Assembly: GCA_021647765.1 (NCBI GenBank)
Contig: JAKIUD010000082.1
Span: 1-12,468, forward strand
Origin: Desulfuromusa sp.
GTDB taxonomy: Bacteria > Desulfobacterota > Desulfuromonadia > Desulfuromonadales > Geopsychrobacteraceae
DNA: 12,468 nt
Reading direction: 5' to 3'
In this document: in pieces, positions 7,293 to 12,468 of the stretch
Position numbering within the stretch: the first letter of the stretch is position 1
Layout of the letters: each line of letters begins with the position of its first letter
Translations under genes and position numbers: made by a program
The notes under the pieces: model-generated
Told to the model about the DNA's origin: nothing
The model's input: the letters and a program-made list of their open reading frames with translations, nothing else
Database searches by the model: none

Positions 7293-8648
7293 GTGGCACG
7301 ACAAAAAACCATCTACAGCTGCCAACACTGTGGTTTCCAAAGCCCAAAATGGCTGGGGCGTTGCCCCGACTGTCAGCAATGGAATACTTTGGTGGAGGAG
7401 CGGCCAATTGCAGTCTCTGGTCATAGTCGAGCAATGCCCCAGCCGGGCAAGCCGCAGAAACTTGTAGAAGTTAACAGCAGTGAAGAGGATCGTTTGAGCT
7501 GTGGAATGGCAGAGCTGGATCGAACCCTCGGCGGCGGTGTAGTCCCCGGATCTTTGATCCTGGTCGGTGGAGATCCCGGCATCGGCAAATCGACACTGTT
7601 ATTACAAGCCTTTGCCCAATTGGCAAAAAATGGCACTGCTCTTTATGTGACTGCCGAAGAATCGACCCGTCAGGTCAAACTCCGTGCCAACCGGCTTGGG
7701 ATAACAACCGACAATCTCTACCTCCTGGCAGAAACCTCTCTGGAGCAGATAAAACAACGGATCAAGGAACTGCAACCTGCCTTTCTGGTGATCGATTCAA
7801 TTCAGACTATTTTTACCAGCAGCCTTGATTCTGCCCCCGGTAGCGTTAGTCAGGTGCGCGAATGTACTGGACAACTGATGATTCAAGCCAAAGGTGATGG
7901 GCTGCCAACCTTCCTGGTTGGACACGTCACCAAGGATGGTGCCATTGCCGGACCGAGAGTCCTGGAGCACATGGTTGACACTGTCCTCTATTTTGAAGGT
8001 GATCCGGGTCACCCTTATCGCATTTTGCGGGCAGTTAAAAATCGTTTCGGTTCGACCAATGAAATCGGGGTCTTTGAAATGCAGGAGCTGGGACTGCGTG
8101 AAGTCAGCAATCCATCAGAACTGTTTCTGGCAGAACGGCCAAAAGGGAGCGCCGGCAGTGCCGTAGTTGCTTCACTCGAGGGAAGCCGTCCATTGCTGGT
8201 GGAACTGCAAGCCCTTGTCTCCAGCAGCTCTTTTGGCACTCCACAGCGTACCTCTATCGGGATCGACCACAAACGAATTGCGCTGTTAATTGCTGTTCTC
8301 GAAAAAAAAATTGAATTGTCCCTGGCCGGTCAGGATATTTTCCTCAATGTCGCAGGCGGGGTTCGGCTCGACGAACCAGCCATTGATCTAGCAGCGGTGG
8401 CAGCACTGGCTTCCAGCCACCTCAACCAGGTGATCAAGCCACAACTGGTTCTGTTTGGAGAGGTTGGCCTTACCGGAGAAGTCAGAGCAATTTCACAACC
8501 AGAACTTCGGGTCAAAGAGGCTGCCAGATTAGGATTTACCCAATGTGTGCTGCCGCAGGGAAATCTGAAAAACCTGGATATCCCGGACACAATGGAATTA
8601 ATCGGCGTCAAACATGCCAGTGAGGCACTTGATGTTATATTTGAATAA
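7293..8648 (+). CDS. radA: DNA repair protein RadA
   Basis: A 451-residue RadA (Sms), a RecA-like DnaB-type helicase that drives branch migration in homologous recombination. In order: an N-terminal C4 zinc finger (Cys10, 13, 24, 27), Walker A GGDPGIGKST (92-101), Walker B region LVIDSIQT (165-172), the RadA-specific KNRFG motif (249-253), and a C-terminal Lon-protease-like domain with PAIDLAAVAALASS and LFGEVGLTGEVR. All diagnostic motifs are intact and the length matches E. coli RadA (460). The start is GTG at 7293, placed by TAAGGAG (7281-7287) and by the zinc finger sitting at the usual distance from the N-terminus. It heads a co-oriented run with moaC 69 bp downstream and has its own likely promoter. 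Confidence 0.97.
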   Translation: MARQKTIYSCQHCGFQSPKWLGRCPDCQQWNTLVEERPIAVSGHSRAMPQPGKPQKLVEVNSSEEDRLSCGMAELDRTLGGGVVPGSLILVGGDPGIGKSTLLLQAFAQLAKNGTALYVTAEESTRQVKLRANRLGITTDNLYLLAETSLEQIKQRIKELQPAFLVIDSIQTIFTSSLDSAPGSVSQVRECTGQLMIQAKGDGLPTFLVGHVTKDGAIAGPRVLEHMVDTVLYFEGDPGHPYRILRAVKNRFGSTNEIGVFEMQELGLREVSNPSELFLAERPKGSAGSAVVASLEGSRPLLVELQALVSSSSFGTPQRTSIGIDHKRIALLIAVLEKKIELSLAGQDIFLNVAGGVRLDEPAIDLAAVAALASSHLNQVIKPQLVLFGEVGLTGEVRAISQPELRVKEAARLGFTQCVLPQGNLKNLDIPDTMELIGVKHASEALDVIFE

Positions 8649-8717
8649 AATGTATTTCCCAGAACGACATAAAAGTAAGCTGGCAGAAAAAATCCGGAGA
8701 ATAGAGGGAGACGGTCA

Positions 8718-9203
8718 ATGTCTGATGAATTAACCCATTTCGATAAAAATGGCAAAGCAATCATGGTTGATGTTGGGGAGAAACCACTGACTGTCCGTGA
8801 AGCTGTTGCCGGGGGGAGGATCCAGATGAAACCCGAAACCCTACAGCAGATTCTGGCACAGCAGGTGAAAAAAGGGGATGTCTTCGCCGTTGCCCGCCTG
8901 GCAGGAATTATGGCAGCGAAACAAACCTCATCCCTGATCCCCCTCTGCCACCCGCTGCCGTTGAGTGCTGTGGAGATTGATTTTGACAGTGATCCACAAC
9001 GAGGACGGGTTACTATTTCGGCAACCGCCAAAGTAACCGGGAAGACCGGGGTAGAGATGGAAGCGCTCACTGCAGTTTCGGTCGCAGCACTGACTATTTA
9101 TGATATGTGCAAAGCAATTGACCGGGAGATGGTCATTGAAACAATCTGTCTGATAAAAAAATCCGGCGGGGAAAGTGGAACATTTATTCGTAAAAATTCC
9201 TGA
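8718..9203 (+). CDS. moaC: Cyclic pyranopterin monophosphate synthase MoaC
   Basis: A 161-residue MoaC. With MoaA it converts GTP to cyclic pyranopterin monophosphate, the first step of molybdenum cofactor synthesis; MoaC acts on the 3',8-cyclo-GTP made by MoaA. Family motifs are complete: LIPLCHPLPL (Cys77, His78), TGKTGVEMEALTAVSVAALT (Glu113, Glu115) and YDMCKA (Asp129, Lys132), holding the His, Glu, Asp and Lys positions linked to catalysis. The length equals E. coli MoaC. ATG at 8718 has GGGAG 7 nt upstream. It lies 69 bp after radA on the same strand and may be cotranscribed. No other moa or moe gene is in the window, so the rest of the pathway must be encoded elsewhere. Confidence 0.96.
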   Translation: MSDELTHFDKNGKAIMVDVGEKPLTVREAVAGGRIQMKPETLQQILAQQVKKGDVFAVARLAGIMAAKQTSSLIPLCHPLPLSAVEIDFDSDPQRGRVTISATAKVTGKTGVEMEALTAVSVAALTIYDMCKAIDREMVIETICLIKKSGGESGTFIRKNS

Positions 9204-9230
9204 TCTGGGGTGTTGGCAAAACCGCCCAGA
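9204..9230 (+). terminator. Weak hairpin after moaC
   Basis: TCTGGG (9204-9209) directly after the moaC stop pairs with CCCAGA (9225-9230) around a 15-nt loop. A T-rich stretch (TCTCTTTTT, 9241-9249) follows but is 10 nt away. It could act as a partial terminator or RNA-processing site between moaC and the next gene. Low confidence. Confidence 0.25.
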
Positions 9231-9276
9231 CCTGATAAATTCTCTTTTTACATTGTTTGTTGTGGGATATAGCAAT

Positions 9277-9798
9277 ATGGAACCATCAATCTATACGATC
9301 CGTAAAAGTTTTCTGCTCCCACTGGGGTTGCTTGTTATACTCAGTTTTATATTGTTGGCAAGTGCCTTGTTCCTGCAACTACCAACAGCAAAAATAATTA
9401 TCCTTGCAGCGTTCTTAATCCCGGTATGTCTTGTTTTTGCTGAAAGCTCCCTACGCAAGGTGAGCATCAACGATGAAGCCATCGAGGTCAACAAATTGTT
9501 TCGCAGCAAACGTCTTGCCTACTCTGAATTGACTGCGGTTGATATAATTCAAGTCCGCAAACGTGCCTTTGTCAGCCTCAGCAGTGAGAATGACTTTATG
9601 ATTATTTCCAACAGTTATGCACACTTTGGATCACTGCTGCAACAGTTGGTAGCCAGAGTTTCTAAAAATGTGGTCAGTGATGAAATCCGGCGGTTAGCAG
9701 AGAATCCACCCCCTAAATGTAGTGATGTTTTTTCAGCCTGGCTTGCTGTTGCTGTTTTGACTTTAATAATTTTTGTTCAACTCAGAGGTGCATTCTAA
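9277..9798 (+). CDS. Small membrane protein with a PH-like (bPH) segment, function unknown
   Basis: A 173-residue protein I cannot name precisely. Two hydrophobic helices lie at about 11-33 and 38-54. A soluble middle part follows (about 60-145: KVSINDEAIEVNKLF, RLAYSELTAVDI, FMIISNSYAHFGSLLQQL), then a third hydrophobic helix near 151-167. The order of two helices and then short strands reading like 'I.DE.IEV...F....L.YSEL..V' is what bacterial PH-domain membrane proteins show. ATG at 9277 is chosen because MEPSIYTIRK gives a natural N-terminus ahead of the first helix, and the longer open frame from 9175 would overlap moaC by 29 bp; the ribosome binding site is weak (GGGA, 9 nt away). It is 73 bp after moaC and 43 bp before the DksA/TraR gene. 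Family call tentative. Confidence 0.7.
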   Translation: MEPSIYTIRKSFLLPLGLLVILSFILLASALFLQLPTAKIIILAAFLIPVCLVFAESSLRKVSINDEAIEVNKLFRSKRLAYSELTAVDIIQVRKRAFVSLSSENDFMIISNSYAHFGSLLQQLVARVSKNVVSDEIRRLAENPPPKCSDVFSAWLAVAVLTLIIFVQLRGAF

Positions 9799-9841
9799 TC
9801 TTTAACAATGATAAGAATAATGTACCAGGAAGGATGGTGTT

Positions 9842-10198
9842 ATGAACGAGAAAGCCTTAGCAGAATTCAAAGAACTACTAAACCAGCAGTTAGAATCCCT
9901 TTCACAGGAAGTCGGTAAAACTGTTTCCGGCATGACCAAGGAAAACCCTAATTTTCCTGACCCAACGGATCGGGCATCACTTGAATCAGATCGCAACTTT
10001 GAATTACGGATCCGTGATCGCGAACGAATGCTGAGTAAAAAAATCCGCCAGGCGTTAGAACGAATCGAAGATAAAACTTTCGGTCACTGTGAGAGTTGTA
10101 ATGAAAAGATCGGGATAGAGCGATTACGTGCCCGCCCGGTAACAACCCTCTGCATTGATTGTAAAACTGAGCAGGAACGGCAGGAAAAAATTTGTTAA
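9842..10198 (+). CDS. DksA/TraR family zinc-finger transcription regulator
   Basis: A 118-residue protein of the DksA/TraR family, which enters the RNA polymerase secondary channel and, with ppGpp in the case of DksA, alters promoter output. A helical N-terminal part has the acidic turn DPTDRAS (Asp40, Asp43), matching the DxxDxA coiled-coil tip of DksA that is needed for activity. It is followed by a C4 zinc finger (CESC at 83-86, CIDC at 104-107). It is shorter than E. coli DksA (151) mainly at the N-terminus, yet longer than TraR, and resembles the several short DksA paralogues of Geobacter relatives. ATG at 9842 has AGGAAGGA 7 nt upstream. The preserved tip aspartates suggest a working DksA-like factor, although which paralogue it is cannot be told from the window. 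Confidence 0.9.
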   Translation: MNEKALAEFKELLNQQLESLSQEVGKTVSGMTKENPNFPDPTDRASLESDRNFELRIRDRERMLSKKIRQALERIEDKTFGHCESCNEKIGIERLRARPVTTLCIDCKTEQERQEKIC

Positions 10199-10231
10199 TA
10201 GCTAACGCTTAATTCCACAGATCAATCTAAA

Positions 10232-10453
10232 TTATTTCTTACTTGGCCAGGAAGCTCGCCGTTCCTGACCAGCATATGTTTCGCGACTTCTGTAATCGCG
10301 AAGTTTGGCATTCGGTCGAACAATATCAACCCAACCGTCAGAGCGCTTAAAACGGATGATCTTTTCGGTCGCGATTAAAACATCAAGAACATCATTGCTG
10401 ACCGTGCTTTCAGTTCCATCACAATAGACAACCTCAATTAATTGTTTACCCAT
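10232..10453 (-). CDS. Small conserved hypothetical protein
   Basis: A 73-residue soluble protein, MGKQLIEVVYCDGTESTVSN onward, ending YAGQERRASWPSKK. It resembles short hypothetical proteins of Geobacter and relatives with a 'VVY.DGT...V.ND.LD.LI.T..I..FKRS.GWV' core and a 'Y.G.ERR' tail; that resemblance is from memory, not a search. The pattern suggests a small compact beta/alpha fold with a basic tail; no catalytic motif is visible. The start at 10453 is set by a strong GGAGGAGG about 4 nt upstream; the longer frame to 10534 would run through this site. Its 3' end faces the DksA/TraR gene 33 bp away. It is divergent from tatA. Confidence 0.75.
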   Translation of the reverse strand: MGKQLIEVVYCDGTESTVSNDVLDVLIATEKIIRFKRSDGWVDIVRPNAKLRDYRSRETYAGQERRASWPSKK

Positions 10454-10505
10454 AACACCTCCTCCATCTGTTCTTTGTTCGAACCTCTTTCTCTTGCATT
10501 TTTGC

Positions 10506-10534
10506 AGTATACCCAAGACCAGGTGATTTTTCAC
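10506..10534 (-). promoter_or_regulatory. Candidate sigma-70 promoter for the small hypothetical gene
   Basis: On the minus strand, GTGAAA (10529-10534, 4 of 6) and TATACT (10506-10511, 5 of 6) are separated by 17 bp. Transcription would begin near 10500, about 45 nt before the ATG. The -35 sits in a short dyad, GTGA-TTTT-TCAC (10523-10534). Confidence 0.45.
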
Positions 10535-10668
10535 TGGAAATCTATCTTTACAACGATTCTCCCGGCAAGACTGACGTAACTTTTATTGTTTTTTAACGAC
10601 GACCAGTGTATGTTTATCAATCTCAAATAGTCTTTATGCTGAACGATTTAAATACAGGGAGAATCACT

Positions 10669-10878
10669 ATGTTTGGATTGGGAACACAGGAACTGCTGAT
10701 CATTCTGGTACTGGTCATGATTGTCTTTGGCGCAGGCAAACTACCTCAGGTTGGCGGAGCTCTGGGGAAGGGGTTGCGGAACTTTAAAAAAGGGGTCAAA
10801 GAGGCCGATGACGATATTGAAGAAGGACAAGTTGAAGAGATTGTCGATGAGAATGGCGACAAAAAAAAAGACACCTGA
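10669..10878 (+). CDS. tatA: Sec-independent protein translocase subunit TatA/TatE
   Basis: A 69-residue TatA-type subunit, which oligomerises with TatC to move folded proteins across the inner membrane. One N-terminal membrane helix (about 7-20, LLIILVLVMIVF) ends in the conserved Phe20-Gly21. The amphipathic helix follows (KLPQVGGALGKGLRNFKKGV), then a short acidic tail (EADDDIEEGQVEEIVDENGD) and a terminal Lys run. It lacks the longer C-terminal region of TatB. ATG at 10669 has GGGAG 7 nt upstream and gives the canonical MFGLG N-terminus; the open frame extends upstream to 10606 but that part is unlike TatA. No tatC is in the window. An inverted-repeat element follows and pilT converges. 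Confidence 0.93.
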   Translation: MFGLGTQELLIILVLVMIVFGAGKLPQVGGALGKGLRNFKKGVKEADDDIEEGQVEEIVDENGDKKKDT

Positions 10879-10906
10879 TGATCTAGCGCCATTTTAAAAA
10901 ATAAGG

Positions 10907-11043
10907 GCTGAGGTTCTTGCAAAACTCCTTAAAGCCCAGTGACCGTCATTCCCGCGCAGGCGGTAATCCAGGTATTTCCTGGGTTCATCAAAAAACTGGA
11001 TCCCCGTTTTCACGAGGATGACGATTTTTGCAAAAGGCTCAGC
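10907..11043. repeat. MITE-like element with terminal inverted repeats
   Basis: Imperfect 18-bp inverted ends (10907-10924 and 11026-11043; 15 of 18 match, consensus GCTGAG..T.TTGCAAAA) enclose a second palindromic unit, CGTCAT (10944-10949) to ATGACG (11018-11023). The inner unit has ATTCCCGCGCAGGCGG and CTGGATCCCCGTTTTC arms, a theme found as dispersed intergenic repeats in many proteobacteria. There is no coding capacity and no clear target duplication. It lies between the convergent tatA and pilT genes and could serve as a two-way transcription barrier. Confidence 0.65.
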
Positions 11044-11071
11044 TTTTTAATTATTTATCACCCCATTGCTA

Positions 11072-12136
11072 TTATTCCACCGGTGACAGTTTAGCCTCAA
11101 AAATACGCTTATCGACAGCACAACGATGTGCTTCTTCAGCCGTTACTTTTTCTTCGTTGAGTAATTCCATCAGATGGGTATCCATCAGCTGCATCCCCTC
11201 ACCTTTTGCGGTCTGGATAATTGACGGAATCTGAAAGGTTTTGCCTTCGCGAATCAGATTACCAACCGCAGCATTGCCGAGCATGATTTCCAGTGCAGCG
11301 ACACGCCCCTTACCATCGGCAGTCCGCAGAAGTTGTTGACACACCACACCTTTGAGACTTTCGCTGAGCATCGAACGAACCTGCTCCTGCGCATCCTTCG
11401 GAAACACATCAATAATCCGATCGATGGTCTTCGGTGCCGAATTTGTGTGCAGGGTGCCAAAAACCAGATGTCCCGTTTCTGCTGCCGACATCGCCAGCTG
11501 GATTGTTTCAAGATCCCGCATTTCACCGACCAGAATAATATCGGGATCTTCCCGCAATGCGGCCCTTAAGGCACTGGCAAATGACTCGCTGTGTGTGCCA
11601 ATCTGCCGTTGATTCATTAGTGACAGTTTGTTTTCATGGATAAATTCGAGAGGGTCTTCAAGGGTCAGAATATGTTCTTTGCGAGTACGATTAATCAGAT
11701 CGATCATTGCCGCCAGTGTTGTTGATTTACCACTTCCCGTCGGTCCGGTCACCAGTACCAGCCCCTTGTTGAAGCGGGTCATTTTGAGTACCCCTTCAGG
11801 TAAATTCAGCTGCTCAGCCGTCAAAATTTCACTCGGAATCAGCCGAAAAACCCCGGCAATACCACGATGAGTGTCAAGAATATTGCCACGAAACCGCGCC
11901 AATCCAGGGAGTGAATAAGCAAAATCAAGATCACGAGTCTCTTCAAACTGCTGTACCTGATCATTATCCAGAATCTCAAACAACAACGCCTGAGCTTGAT
12001 CATGGGTCAAATTGGGTGATTTCACCCTGATCATTTCACCATGCAAACGTAAAATTGGCGGTGTTCCCGTAGAAATATGGAGATCACTAGCTCCCTGCTG
12101 TTTCATCATCTTGAAAAGTGCGTCAATTTTTGCCAT
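11072..12136 (-). CDS. pilT: Type IV pilus retraction ATPase PilT
   Basis: A 354-residue PilT, the hexameric cytoplasmic ATPase that powers pilus retraction and twitching. In order: an N-terminal PAS-like domain (1-105, SDLHIS.G.PP.LR), Walker A GPTGSGKST (131-139), Asp box TLEDPLEFIH (158-167), Walker B IILVGEMRD (200-208, Glu205) and His box GHLVFGTLHTNSA (222-234). All nucleotide-binding motifs are intact and the length is standard. The C-terminal PilT hallmark AIRNLIRE appears as AVGNLIRE (290-297), with the first Arg replaced by Gly. The SDLHIS start, MQLMD motif and lack of a long N-terminal domain separate it from PilB. ATG at 12136 has AGGGTGA upstream. Other pil genes are not in the window, so it may be one of several PilT paralogues, as in Geobacter. 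Confidence 0.94.
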   Translation of the reverse strand: MAKIDALFKMMKQQGASDLHISTGTPPILRLHGEMIRVKSPNLTHDQAQALLFEILDNDQVQQFEETRDLDFAYSLPGLARFRGNILDTHRGIAGVFRLIPSEILTAEQLNLPEGVLKMTRFNKGLVLVTGPTGSGKSTTLAAMIDLINRTRKEHILTLEDPLEFIHENKLSLMNQRQIGTHSESFASALRAALREDPDIILVGEMRDLETIQLAMSAAETGHLVFGTLHTNSAPKTIDRIIDVFPKDAQEQVRSMLSESLKGVVCQQLLRTADGKGRVAALEIMLGNAAVGNLIREGKTFQIPSIIQTAKGEGMQLMDTHLMELLNEEKVTAEEAHRCAVDKRIFEAKLSPVE

Positions 12137-12175
12137 TCTGTCACCCTGGTTAAATCATAAAATTAATGTTTTCTT

Positions 12176-12204
12176 ATAATGACAGTTGTATCCAAGACTG
12201 TCAA
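12176..12204 (-). promoter_or_regulatory. Sigma-70 type promoter for pilT with an overlapping dyad
   Basis: On the minus strand a perfect TTGACA (12199-12204) precedes CATTAT (12176-12181, 4 of 6) by 17 bp. This predicts a start near 12170 and a leader of about 34 nt. A perfect 7-bp inverted repeat, TGACAGT (12180-12186) and ACTGTCA (12197-12203) with a 10-bp centre, covers the -35 and reaches the -10, the shape of a repressor operator. The regulator is unknown. Confidence 0.55.
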
Positions 12205-12237
12205 GCTGTCATAATAGTTCAGGGAACCGAATAGTGT

Positions 12238-12375
12238 TAGCTTAACCAGTATTGCAGTAAACTCGAGACTGTTCCCAGCTCCATCGGGGGCTGTCCCGAA
12301 GTTTACGATCCACGAAGAACTGCAGTGGTTCGCAACGCAAAAGCCAGGGACAGCCCCCATGCGGGGACAGTCCCG
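12238..12375. repeat. Nested-palindrome intergenic repeat, copy 3 (upstream of pilT)
   Basis: The third copy, aligned with copies 1 and 2 from TAGCTTAAC to the final TCCCG. The middle stem is perfect here (GGGGGCTGTCCC 12286-12297 and GGGACAGCCCCC 12347-12358, 49-nt span). The outer arms 12264-12276 and 12363-12375 pair at 11 of 13 positions plus one wobble. One base is missing after CTGTCCCGA compared with the other copies. It lies just upstream of the pilT promoter. From 12376 to the window end I see no gene, only an imperfect direct repeat (CCGTATAT followed by GGTCTC, at 12373 and 12438). Confidence 0.8.
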
Positions 12376-12468
12376 TATATGGTCTCCCCCTTAATTGCAA
12401 GGGCTTTTTGTCGATAATAACAGGGACAGGATTGCTGCCGTATATCCGGTCTCTTTATGAGAGAGTTT

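Noticed and set aside
8330..9070. 246-codon minus-strand open frame
   Set aside because: It is antisense to radA and moaC, both certain, and its composition is that of a shadow frame.
6604..10893. 11-bp identical string in inverted orientation (6604-6614 and 10883-10893, AATGGCGCTAG)
   Set aside because: It could look like an attachment or recombination scar, but matches of 11 bp on both strands are expected by chance in a window of this size.
3631..12375. CRISPR array
   Set aside because: The three repeat copies are kilobases apart with genes between, about 138 bp long and diverged; no short direct repeats with regular spacers and no cas genes.
12388..12409. Possible terminator CCCTT-AATTGC-AAGGG followed by CTTTTT
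   Set aside because: The stem is only 5 bp and no + strand gene ends nearby; pilT is on the other strand.

Overview
The window looks like ordinary chromosomal DNA from a Gram-negative bacterium. The closest fit is the Desulfuromonadales/Geobacter group of the former Deltaproteobacteria. This rests on protein resemblance: a short PiT permease paired with a DUF47 protein, an rng gene next to a TIGR03960-type radical SAM/DUF2344 fusion, a 118-residue DksA/TraR protein, a Geobacter-like 73-residue hypothetical, and PilT. GC content is moderate. The assignment is inference; no rRNA or other marker is present.

Layout. Positions 1-165 hold the end of an unrecognised + strand gene. Next is a phosphate module on + (DUF47 protein then Pit, 343-2051). 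It converges on a minus-strand pair: the radical SAM/DUF2344 protein (6566 down to 4049) and RNase G (3593 down to 2088). A small J-domain gene follows on minus (7104-6811). It is divergent from a + strand run of radA, moaC, a small membrane protein and a DksA/TraR protein (7293-10198). A small conserved hypothetical (minus, 10453-10232) is divergent from tatA (+, 10669-10878). pilT (minus, 12136-11072) converges on tatA.

The genes serve housekeeping roles: phosphate uptake, RNA turnover, DNA repair, molybdenum cofactor synthesis, transcription control at RNA polymerase, Tat export and type IV pilus retraction. I see no phage, insertion sequence transposase, CRISPR array, toxin-antitoxin pair or defence system, and no RNA gene.

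The most unusual content is intergenic. A nested-palindrome repeat of about 137-141 bp occurs three times (3631-3767, 6612-6752, 12238-12375), always in the same orientation. Each copy sits upstream of a minus-strand gene (rng, the radical SAM gene, pilT). A different element with imperfect 18-bp terminal inverted repeats lies between tatA and pilT. A third, pyrimidine-rich repeat lies upstream of rng. I did not find a convincing new multi-gene system; the repeat family is the best lead. Several starts were moved downstream of the longest open frame, or set at TTG or GTG, using ribosome binding sites.
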